64,000 nucleotides of DNA from assembly GCA_943736015.1 (NCBI GenBank), contig OX031072.1, positions 16,147,501-16,211,500 of the forward strand, given 5' to 3'. How positions within the stretch are numbered: the first letter of the stretch is position 1; each line of letters begins with the position of its first letter. The notes beneath the pieces are model-generated. The model made no database searches, was not told the DNA's origin, and saw only the letters and a list, made by a program, of their open reading frames with translations. Below are positions 12,801 through 24,800 of the stretch, piece by piece. The position numbers and the translations under genes were made by a program. The DNA comes from Tridacna crocea. Lineage: Eukaryota > Mollusca > Bivalvia > Cardiida > Cardiidae.

Positions 12801-15800
12801 AGCATTTTCTCCTTTTCCCACAATGTTTTTTAAAGGCTTCTTCCCCAGGGGCGTCAAAAGTAGGGATTGTGTAGTAATGGGATAACAACCCTCGGTGACA
12901 AGCATTTTTTTTTCTTTTCCCACATTGTTTTCCACCCTCTGGAAGACAATCCCATCATTTGAACCACACTTTTTTGTTGTCTGCAGATACTTCCAAAAAT
13001 TTCCAAAAAATTGTTGTTTGCGACAGGGTTAGGGAGTTAGGGATTAAAGAAAGAAGAAATCAAAGACATCACCTTCCACAAGTATTTCAGGACAACTGTA
13101 CCATTGTTCTCAAATGTCATGTGACTTTTCGCCATTTCTCCAACCCTGGCTTCAATAAGTACAAACTCTTCTTTCGCAATTCTATCTTGGTTAGTCTCCT
13201 CCAGTTTGATGTTGCCACGCCAAATAAGTGTTGTCCCTCCAATACAAAGGGATGGACCCTCTTTCTTTTCACATCTATGGAGAATAAGATAAGGGATACA
13301 GTATGATGTTTATTTAACCCTTTACTCCATAGGTACTTATTTCTACTCATTGCTTGTAGAGCCTTTGGAAATCTTTGTGGCAAAATGTGAAATTTCTTAT
13401 GACGAGCAATTTCACCTTTTGCCACAATGTTTTCTACACTATCAAAAGGTGTCATGTACACATAAGGAAAGTCTTCATCCTTGCTGTTATTTAGGGTCAA
13501 TTAGAGATACCATAGAAATGCCTAATGGGGTAAAGGATTAAGTGAAAATTTTTGCAACATGGAATTATTTTTTTCAAATTTGAAAAATTCATAAACATTT
13601 CTGTATGTGTATTTTCGCCACAAGTATACCAACAAATAGCTAGTGCTTGAATTTGCAAACATTTCTTTCCACAGAGAATGTCCATAATGAAGAATTAGCA
13701 AATTTTCCAACATACCTTTAAATCTTTGTTTAGAGTGAATCTTGCATACTTTTATGCACCTGTTAATTACCAGAAAGTTTTTTCTATGGTCCATGAAATG
13801 TCTGTGCCATGCAGCTCTGTGATAGGGTCCTTAACTCTTTACCAAACAACAAAATTTTAGACTTATCCAAATTGAAAGCATTTGCAGACGACAATTTCAT
13901 TGGGGTTCAAATGGTGTAATTTTTTTCTCTGATAGAGTAGAAAATATTGTTGGAAAAGGAGAAAATGTTGGTTACCAGCATTTTCTTCTTTTCCAACAAT
14001 GTTTCTAAAAGGCTTCTTTTCCAGGAGCGTTAAAAGTCAGCATTTTGTTTTGAAGGTTTAACTCTACCACAAAATCCCGACTTTTAATGGCCCAGAGAAA
14101 GAAGCCTTTCCAAACCAGGATTTCCTCCTTTTCCCACAATGTTTTCTACCCTTCCCAAACCAAATTTTAATTTTTCAGTCACCTTTATTTTTATGTCTGC
14201 AAATGCTTTCAATTTGGACCAATCTAAAATTTTCTCGTGTGGTAAAGACTTAATGGATAAACTTTCATTGCTGAGGCACTATTTTTCGTGATGACAAACC
14301 TTGAACTTATCTGACAACTAGGATTGCCATTTTCTTCCATAATTTGCTCATTCTCCATGATTTCTTCATGAACTGATCCTAGCTGACTACTGGCCATCTT
14401 CCTACTGCAGACCGATGCACAATGACTCGTCAGAGAGTTGGTCATGGAGTTACACTGTGCTGAAGGGGAAATAGCATGCCCACAAACCTCTAGTTCTTCA
14501 AATAACTACAAAAGAAATATTACATGGCTAGCAACATGTGAAAAGGGACATTTGGATGTTTGCATAAAGTGTCGTCTCGGATCAGTCTGTGAAGTCCATG
14601 CAGGCTAATCTGAGACAGCACTTTACGCAAACGTCCGAAAGCCCATGGTGTAAGGTAAACAAGCAATTTCGTTGAAATGATATTACCCGCCGTAACAGAC
14701 CTTTTTTGATACAAACATATAAGAGGTATTTTGTTTTGCATGTACTTACCACCTGATTTGCAATATGAATCACTCCACCATAGTCCTCCTGTTGTTGTTC
14801 TTCTTCAAAGAAACCAGGATTGTACCAGAAACTTGATACAGAAACATCAGACTTTCCTGTGACAAAATTGACAACATTTTCAGCAGAATAGAACCTACTA
14901 TAATAATTTCAAAGTTACTTCTTTGGAGAGCATAGGATATACATGTAACCTGTTTTCATTATTACTTACACTCTATAACAGAATATTCTAGAAACATACA
15001 GAACATTCATTGGTTTTTCCATTGTGCTTGAACAAATGAACAAATGCATGGCAGAAACACAGGGACTGAGCAGGATTCGAACCTAGAACACCCAGACAAA
15101 AGGCCAACATCAAAACCTCTGAGCTAAAGCGAATTCTCCCTAACGCTGTTGTTAGGTATTGTATATAAACAAGGATGAAGCCATTCGTGATGGAGTGGTC
15201 TCCCATAACATGTGAGAGAGAAAGAGAGATAGACAGACAGACAGACAGAAAGACAGACAGACAGAAAGACAGAAACAGAGGGACAAACAAAAAGACAGAC
15301 AGAAAGAAACAGAGGGACAAACAGAGAGAAAGAGAGACAGAAAGACAGAGACAGAATGAGAGACTTACATTATTTGGCCCCAAAGTTAGTAAACTTAACC
15401 CTTTACCAAACAATCGCTTGTTTTTATGTTTTATGAACCAGAGGAACAAGCATTCTGAAAACATTGTGGGAAAAGGAGAAAATGCTGGTAACCAGCATTT
15501 CCTCCTTTTCCCACAATATTTTCCACTCTTCTAAAAACAAATTTCAATTTTTGAGTCGGTTTTATTTTGTCATCTGCAAATGGTTCCAATTTGGACAAAT
15601 CCAAAATTTTGTCATTGGGTAAAAAGTTAAGACTATCTTGGAACTCTTGGAACAGAAACTTTTCAATTTTAACCTAGAGCAGACAACAGCATTTTAGACT
15701 TGTCCAAATATTTTTGGACAACAAATTAACCCTTTACCACAAAGCAAAATTTTACGCCTATCCAAATTGAAAGCATTTGCAGACGACAATTTCAAAGTGG

Positions 15801-18800
15801 CTCCAATGGTACAATTTTGCTTTGATAGGGTATAAAACTTTGTGGGAAAAGGACAAAATGCTGGTAACCAAAAGGCTTTTTCCTCAGGGGTGTTAAAAGT
15901 CATCATTGGGTGGTAAAGGGTCAAGTGTACCCAAATGATATGACCATGATTTGAAGGGGTAGAAAGTTTTGTGGGAAACTGCGGAAATAGACACAACAAT
16001 TTCCTTCTTTTACAACAATGTTTTCAGAAAGCTTTTTCCTCAGGGTCATTAAAACTCAGAATTGTTTGGTAAAGAATGAATGAATGAATAGCAATTCAAG
16101 GCCCGTCGACAACTTAGGTCATATTGGGTGCACTTACTAAGTAAACAATAATGCGAGGTGAAAATAACATACATGTGCAACAACATAAGACAAACATGAT
16201 AAATGAGGAATGGATGAAACACAAAATGATGCCCCTTTTGTCGCCTTTTACGACATGCATGCTGTCACTTTTGTTCTGCCAGATGAAATGGCAGATGTGA
16301 CGATGGTGGGACTGCACTGGTATATTCTTATACCCCCGATTAAACCACACTTGGTCCCACAGACCAATTGATTCCCATTCCAAACCCTACTTACATTGAG
16401 AAAAAAATATAGGATTTGGAATAAGAACCACCCAGCCTGCTGCAATCCTACGAATTACGAGGAAAGCAGCCATTTGTCTCTAAATTTAGTCGCCTTCTAC
16501 AACATGCCATAGAGAAAGACCGAGGTCCTATTCTATACAGTTAAAAAAAAAAAAACGGGACCCCACGGGGAATTTGGTAAAGAACTAAAAGAGAGAGTAT
16601 GGTAGAGTCTACTCAGATATACAGGATTGATTATAATAAAATATATACATCATTAACCCTTTCCCAAATGACAAATTTTAGACTCTTCCATACTGAAAGA
16701 GTTTGTAGATAACAATCTTATCTTAACTTTCATAACAATGGCAGAAAATTACCCGAACGGGCAGAAAACACTGTTGGAAAAGGAGAAATTACTCGTTACG
16801 AGCAATTTCTCCTTTTCCCACAGTGTTTTCAAAAGACTTGTACTGCAGACTATGGCAAGCTTAGTACCATAACTTTGAAAGCATGTCTGACAAAAAGAAA
16901 AGATCTATATCATTTTAACACTGATTTTCAAGAATCTTAGCTCAGTGTTGAAGGATAAACAAAGATCAAAAACATACCTATTTTCATGAATGAAAACTTA
17001 CCCTATTAACTTTGTTGACAGGGAGAATGTCAGGTATAAAAAGAGTTCTACAAACATGTATTACGCATTTGTACATATGACTATTTAATTTCAAACCTGA
17101 TTTAGAAAACTAACCTAAAACAAGGCTATATATAAAACTGCCAATATTCCTAAACAGAACATAGAATATCCACAATATCTGAATTGGAAAGTAATAAATC
17201 CACAAAATGTGAACTGAAAAAAAAATGGTGGATAACCTTTCTCCTGGCTTATAGTAGCACCATCACCACTTATACATGGAGTCTTTGGATGCCCTCTCTC
17301 TGTTCTTGTCAGTGTTTGCCTGGAATAAATGTACTCAAAACATATTCATCAACCATTCTAAATATTAATAAAAATCTTGTTAATAAAATTTCAGCCAATC
17401 AGATAGCTTCTTTGAAACTTTAGAATATAGAATAAGAACTTTTAAAATTAAAATTCTTTACCAAACAATCCCAATTTTCAACAACACTGATAGAGAATCT
17501 TTTGAGATGATTTAGGGTGAAGGCAAAAATGCCGGTTACCAGCAATTTCTCCTTTGCCAACAGTGTTTATACTCTTATCAAAGATGAATTCAATCATTTG
17601 TGCCACATTTAAATTATTGTCTGCAAATGCCCTCAATTTGGCCAGGTCTATAAATTTGTTTTTTGATGAAGAGTTCATCCAAAATGATTGGTGAACATAG
17701 TTACTGATCCATTTCAACCCTAAGTACATTTCTTGACCCCTTACCAAACAACAAACTTTATGGACTTGTGCAAATTTGCAGACAACAAATCATACATGGA
17801 TTTGATTTGGCATAGGAACTGCCCTTGAATGAACAGTAAACATTGTTAGAAAAGGAGAAAATGCTGATTACTAGCATTTTCCTCTCTTCCCATCATGCTT
17901 ACAAAAGTGTTCCCACCTCAGCCTGTTTGGTAAAGGGTTAACATAAGAGTGCTTAAACAATGGAATTTGTGTTTGACAGGGTTAAACCTTTACTCCATAG
18001 ATACTCATTTCTACGCATTGCTTGTAGGAGCCTTTGGAAAACATTGTGGCAAAAGGTGAAATTGCTCATGACGAGCAATTTCACCTTTTGTCACAATGTT
18101 TTCTATGCTATCAAAAGGTGTCATATACACATAAGAAACGGCTTCATCCATGCTGTTAATTAGGGTCAATTAGAGATACCATAGAAATGCTTTATGGGGA
18201 AAAGGGTTAAAAAAACATCGTAGGAAATGGAGAAAATGATGGTTTCCAGCATCATAAAGGGCAAACTGTCAGACTTAATTTACACATATTGTCTAATAAT
18301 TCACAAACAACCCCTCACTGGAGTATCTTAAAACCTGTTATGAAACAATCTGCTATTTAAATAGAAACCAGCATTTTCTTCTTTTTCAACAATGTTTTGA
18401 AAATGCTTCGTCCTTAGCTTCATTAAGTTCAGGATTGTGTAATTAAGGACTAACTCATAACCTATATGTAGTTTACACATATTATCTGTGACATCACAAA
18501 TGACATCTCTTAATTCTTTACCAAGCAACAAAATTTCAGACTTGTCCAAATTGAAAGCAGTTGCAGACGACAAATTCAAGGTAACTCAAAAATTGAAATT
18601 TTTTTCCAGCAGAGAACAAAACATTGTAGGAAAAGGAGAAAATGCTGGTTACCAGCATTTTCTCCTTTTCCCACAATGTTTGTGAAAGGCTTCTTTCTCA
18701 GGGTCATATAAAGACAGGCTTGTGTGGTAAAGAGTTAAAACCCTTAACAAAACAATCTGCTGCTAAAAGGACAACAGCTTTTGACAAAAGGGGAGCTTTT

Positions 18801-21800
18801 AGGATCACCCAGTGTCCATGGTCTGTTCTGCGTCAGTGCGTCGTGCGCTAAAAATTGGTGATAACCACTATTTTCCTTCATTTTCCTTTTGGACAATGTT
18901 CTCAAATTATTTGGAAAAATCTTGTAATTAGAAAAATATTTAACTTTAAGTCCACAAATGCTTTCAAATTATACATGTTTAATTTTTTTTCTCGGGTACA
19001 GAGTAAAACACTTTGTAAAAATCTATAAGCACTGCCTATACATATTCCTATAAGATTCAACTCTAATGGGCAGAGATGGAACACTTGAGGTATAATGAAA
19101 AATTACTACATTATCTGCCGATTTCTGTAACGTGGCTCCAAGGTCCAAAAGCACACATCAGGATGGAATTTCTTATTTCGCTGCTTCATCAACATATCAA
19201 TATCATTCCTTCGTATTATGTCATCTGTTCGAGTCATTAGCAAATCTCCAACTGGACACTTTAAGATACTGGCCAAGCGCTTCTGTTCCATCCGTCTGTG
19301 AAACATTTCTTGCTCCCAGTTTTCTAATGCCTTTTTTTCATTGAGCTGTGTATTACATGGGCTGGCTGAGGAGCTTTGTACCAGCGTGGTCAATGGATGT
19401 TTTTCAATTGTAATTTCCTGGTTTTTTACTATTTCCTGCAAAATGGGGTAAAAAGAATTAGAAAGTTTTAACAGTGAGCAAGTTAGTACTGTATTTTAAA
19501 CTGGACTCTTAACCAGAAATTTATACTCACTCTATTGAAATTGTTGGCATACAAAAAATTACATGTAGCTTAAAAGAGATATATTTCATTTTGTGGAAAA
19601 TAAATTGAGGCTACAGAGGAAATGTTTGTAAGGAGCTTATTTTATACAAGTCCCTTATATTTTCAACAGCTATTTTTCCCACAGCCATTTAAACATTGGA
19701 TAAATTGTTAAAGGGTTGACTCTTTACTAAAAGACAAAATTATCGACTGGTCCAAATTGAAAGCATTTGTAGACAGCAAAATAAACATAACTGAAAAATT
19801 GAAATTTGGTTTTGGAATGGAAGAAAATTTTGTGGTAAAAGGTGGTAGAAGGTAAAAGTTACCAGCATTTTCTCCTTTTACCACAATGTTTTCAAAAGGC
19901 TTCTTTCTTCGGGTCACTGAATGTAGGGACTGCGTGGTAAGGAGTTGATAAGTTAATGAATCAAATAAAAGAATGTAAATAACTAAACACATGAACACAC
20001 TTCTGAATTTCCCTAATTACATCGTCTTTCAGATTGACTATAATCTAACACATATTTCATATGAAATGCACATCCCATAATATTTATTATAGGCTAAGAC
20101 TTTAAAATCCCTTGTCCTGCTGAAAAGGTGATATGAAACTTTCAAGCCAAAGGTAAAACCCAAATTATGCTATTTCACAGGTAATTTGGGGGGAAAGATA
20201 TCTCAAGATCAGACAGTATAGATCTAAGATCATACTGCTCATTCTGTGCAGTCTGATCTTGATCTACACTCTTTGGAGAAAGGTCCTTGAGTCTCTCTCT
20301 GCAGCTTATTGGTTAAACTCACGAGCACTGAAGTTGGTTTTAGTTGCTTTATTTTTTTCAAACTGAAGATCAAGATCAGACTGCACAGAGTGCACAATCC
20401 TGGTTTTGGATCTATGCTGTTTACCACTATCCACACATTCAATCGAAAATGACCATGTAGGCAGCTTTTACAATTATCCCTTTACCAAACAATCCTATTT
20501 TAAAATATCTTTGAAAACATCATGGGAAAAAGGAAAAAATGCTAGTTACCAGCATTTTCTCCTTTACCCAATAATTTGTTTCCAACCTTTCATGGCCAAT
20601 TTTCATTAATTGAGCTACAATTAATTTGTTTGTCTACAATGGCCTTCAATTTGGACAAGCCTCAAATTTTGTGGGTCTGTATGGACCTAAAAATTTAGTG
20701 TAACAACTTCTGAAACATTTCAGAACATGAGCAAACACACTTTCTTTGCCTTCCTTTCCACACAACTATCCAATAAACTGATTGCATAAAGAACTGAAAG
20801 CTTGAATATCCAAGAACAGTGGTTCAATGATGGCTTTTACCTCGAAATCTCCCCTCTTTTTTGCTTCATTTATGAAACTCTCTACATCTCCTAGAATACT
20901 GTGTGGAACAATTCTACCTTCCTCTCCTATTTTTGGACCTGGAAATCCTTGAAAGTATAAATAAAAGCACAATATATATTTAAACTGGCTTCGTTTTACT
21001 ATGCTCTTGCTTAACCCTTTACCAGGAGACAAAAATTTTAGCCTTGTCCAAATTGAAAGCATTTGCAGACAACAATTTCAGTGGTGCTCAAATGGTGTAA
21101 TGATACGGTAGAAAACATTGAGGGAAACGGAGAAAATGCTGGTTACCAGCATTTTCTTCTTTTCCTACAATGTTTTCAAAAGGCTTCTTTTCCAGGAGCA
21201 TCAAAAGTTGGCACTGTGTGGTAAAGGATTGAGCTGTTATCCGTGACAAAATATCAGACTTTTTCAAGTTGATACTCCATGCTTTCCTGAAGTTTCTTTT
21301 ACCAGTGCTCCCCACAATATTCTTTCCTAGCTACTGGCTTCTTTTCCACATAACTATTGTCAAAACATAGTCAGCAGTGAGAGAGGACTGAATCCTGTCA
21401 CACTGACTGTTATAAATCCTCGGAAAGAAATTGGCCTCATCCCAGATCAAACCATCGACCTCCTGTTCTCAAGACCCACACTCTACCAACTGAGCTACAG
21501 GGTCTGGCTTTAACCCATTTTAACACAATCCCTACTTTTGATGCCCCTGAAAAAGAAGCCTTTAGAAAACATTCTGGGAAAAGGAGAAAATGCTGGTAAC
21601 CAGCATTTTCTCCTTTTCCCACCATGTTTTGTACCCTTCACTACACAAATTTTCAAATTTTCAGTCCCTTTCATTTTGTGGTCTGCAAACACTTTCAATT
21701 TGGACAAACCTAAAATTTGGTCGTGTGGTAATGAGGATTGCCAGAGTAAAGGCTTGCTATTTAGAGAAATATATAAATTCAACACACAATGTCAGTGTAG

Positions 21801-24800
21801 AAGTACCAAGACCCAAAATAAACATGCATGTATGTAATTGAAAAATCATGATTCCTTTTGTCTATGGTGTTTTATGAAAGTAGATGATGAAGAAAAAAGG
21901 TTCACTCACATTAGTATATGTTGTGTGCAAACTGATCTTTATCTACAAGGCCACAAAAGCAATAACATTTATGGAAGGATTAATTTCAATTTGGACCAAT
22001 CTAAAATTTTGTCATTTGGTAAAGAATTAATAAAATACATACTTCTACTAAAGACAGTAGACCCTTTTTTAGCTGGCCTCAAAACTCCAACATTTTGTCT
22101 GAAAACAAGAGAGTAGAGAAAATAGTTGAATACATAACCTTTTCTCTGTGAAAAGGGGGCTGAATGCATCTGCGAGAAAAATCGCCCACGGTCAGCCTTC
22201 GCAGTACTCGCAGGCTGACCTGGGCCGAAACTTTTCCCTATTGGTAAATTTTTTGTTTGTCAAAGGACCAATTTATCCCATGACCAAGTCTGTTATTTAG
22301 CCTTTTACCAAACAATCCCTGGTTTTTACGGCCCTGAAAAAAAAAAGCCTTTTGAAAACAGCGTGAAAAAAGGAGAAAATGCTGGTAACCAGCATTTTCT
22401 CCTTTTCCCACAATGTTTTCTACCCTACTAGAAACAAATTTTAATTTTTGACTTGCTTTTATTTTGTCATCTGCATCTGTTTTAACTTTGAACCAGTCGA
22501 AAAATTTGGTGTTTGGGAAAGGGTTAAAAAAAAAAAAGTGGTTGCCATGGATCCATAATTATGTAATGACCGGGGCTAGTATCATGTATAACGAGACGCA
22601 TTAAGTCCCTTTTTGCCAGAACACAGCTCATCTATGATGTATAAAGAGTATTTTGAGATTCAAAGAGCTACTTATGTGGACAGTGCAGGGAATATTTTGA
22701 GATTCAAAGATCTACTTATGTGGACAGTGCAGGGAATATTTTGAGATTCAAAGAGCTACTTATGTGGACAGTGCAGGGAATATTTTGAGATTCAAAGAAC
22801 TACATGTACTTATGTGGTCAGTGCAGGGAATATTTTGAGATTCAAAGATCTACCTATCTGCGCACAGTGCTGGGAATATTTTGAGATTCAAAGAGCTACT
22901 TATGTGGACAGTGCAGGGAATATTTTGAGATTCAAAGAGCCACTTATGTGGACAGTGCAGGGAATATTTTGAGATTCAAAGAACTACTTATGTGGTCAGT
23001 GCAGGGAATATTTTGAGATTCAAAGAACTACTTATCTGCACACAGTTTTGGGAATATTTTGAGATTCAAAGAACTACTTATGTGGACAGTACAGGGAATA
23101 TTTTGAGATTCAAAGATCTACTTATGTAGGACTATTTTGATATCCAAAGAACTACTTAAGTGGACAGTACAAGTCAAGGTCAGCAGCAGAGTACAAGCTG
23201 CCAGATCGTGGATGCAGAATATCCAGTTATATCTCATTAACTCATTACCACATAATCCCTACTTTTGACGTCCCTGAGAAAGAAGCCTTTTGAAAACACT
23301 GTGGGAAAAGGAGAAAATGCTGGTAACCAGCATTTTCTCCTTTTCCCACAGTGTTTTCTACCCTTCCAATCAACTTTTTAAGGCACTTTTATTTTGTTGT
23401 CTGCAAATGCTTTCAATTTGGACCAGTCTAAAATTTGCCTGTGTGGTAATGAGTTAAATTATTAAAATTCTGATATTCAGCCATTTTCTTTTTTCTCTCA
23501 ATATTTTCTAATAAAGGATTCCTTTCTGATACAAATGTCATACTTTTAATATTATTTTTCGCTTGGTCATTTGCAAAGTGCTTTGAATTTGGACCAGTCT
23601 AGGATGTCGTTGTTTGTTTAACTCTTTATTACACAATCTCGAGTTAACTACCTTGAGGAAGAAGCCTTTGGAAAAACATTATGGGAAATGAAGAAAATGC
23701 TGATCACCAGCATTTGCTCCTTTTCCCACAATGTTTTCTACCCTTCAAAAGACAAATTTCAGTTTTTGCGTCACAATTAATTCGATGTCTGGAAAATTTT
23801 GAAATGTCATGATTTTTGTCATGTCATAAAAGGTTAGGACTTAACCCATTACCACACAATCCATACATTTGACACCCCTGAGAAAGAAGCCTTTAGAAAA
23901 CATTGTGGGAAACAATGTTTTCTACCCTTCACGAAACAAATTTCAAATTTTTAGTCACTTTTATTTTGTCGTCTGCAAATGCTTTCAATTTGGACCAGAC
24001 TAAAATATTGTCGTTTGGTAATGGTTTAAAAGGAGACAATCATACAATACATAGCAGCATGTTAACTCTTTACCAAACGACAAAGTTTTAGACTTGTCCA
24101 AATTGAAAGCATTTGCAGACAACAAAATCAACATGACTCAGAAATTAGAATTTGTTTTGGGAAGGGTAGAAAACATTGTAGGAAAAGGAGAAAATGCTGG
24201 TTACCAACATTTTCTCCTTTTCCTACAATGTTTTCAAAAGGCCTTTTTCTCAGGGTCGATAAAAGTCGGGATTGTGTGGTAAAGGGTTAATGTTAGCCCT
24301 TTTCTATACAATGACTGTGAGACTCTTCCATATTAACCCATTACCACACGAGAAAAATTTAGACTGGTCCAAATTGAAAGCATTTGCAGACAACAAAATA
24401 AAGGTGACTGAAAAATTGAAATTTGTTCCGGGAAAGGTAGAAAACACTGTGGGAAATGGAGAAAATGCTGGTTACCAGCATTTTCTCCTTTTCCCACAGT
24501 GTTTTCAAAAGGCTTCTTTCTCAGGGCCGTCAAAAGTAGGGATTGTGTGGTAATGGGTTAAAAAGACCCACTGATGAAAAATTCAAAATTGTTGAAAAAA
24601 ATATTTACATGAAATTCCATGAAAGAGCAGGAAACACAGTGGAAAAAGGAGTTATTGTTGGATAGTAGTAATTTTACATTTTCAATAATATTTTTAACAA
24701 GCTACATCACAGAATTATTAACCCTTTCCACACCATAGAGATGGAAGGCACAAATCAAGATCAGGCAGCACAGAACTGTCAGTCTGATCTTAGTCAAGGC

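Noticed and set aside
15020..15135. tRNA gene on minus
   Set aside because: A and B boxes are present but acceptor and T stems do not pair; treated as a SINE head.
14988..15464. 158-codon minus ORF with CLSVSLSLCLS repeats
   Set aside because: Reverse translation of the same microsatellite.
15175..15534. 119-codon ORF rich in Asp, Arg and Gln
   Set aside because: Translation of the GACA microsatellite followed by a MITE.
16992..17041. Possible exon (AACTC... to AATAGG|GTAAGT) in the MYCBPAP-like gene
   Set aside because: Its reading phase does not fit between the exons at 17237 and 14856, which join directly.
22645..23165. CRISPR array
   Set aside because: Contiguous tandem 44-bp units with no unique spacers, in a eukaryotic intron.
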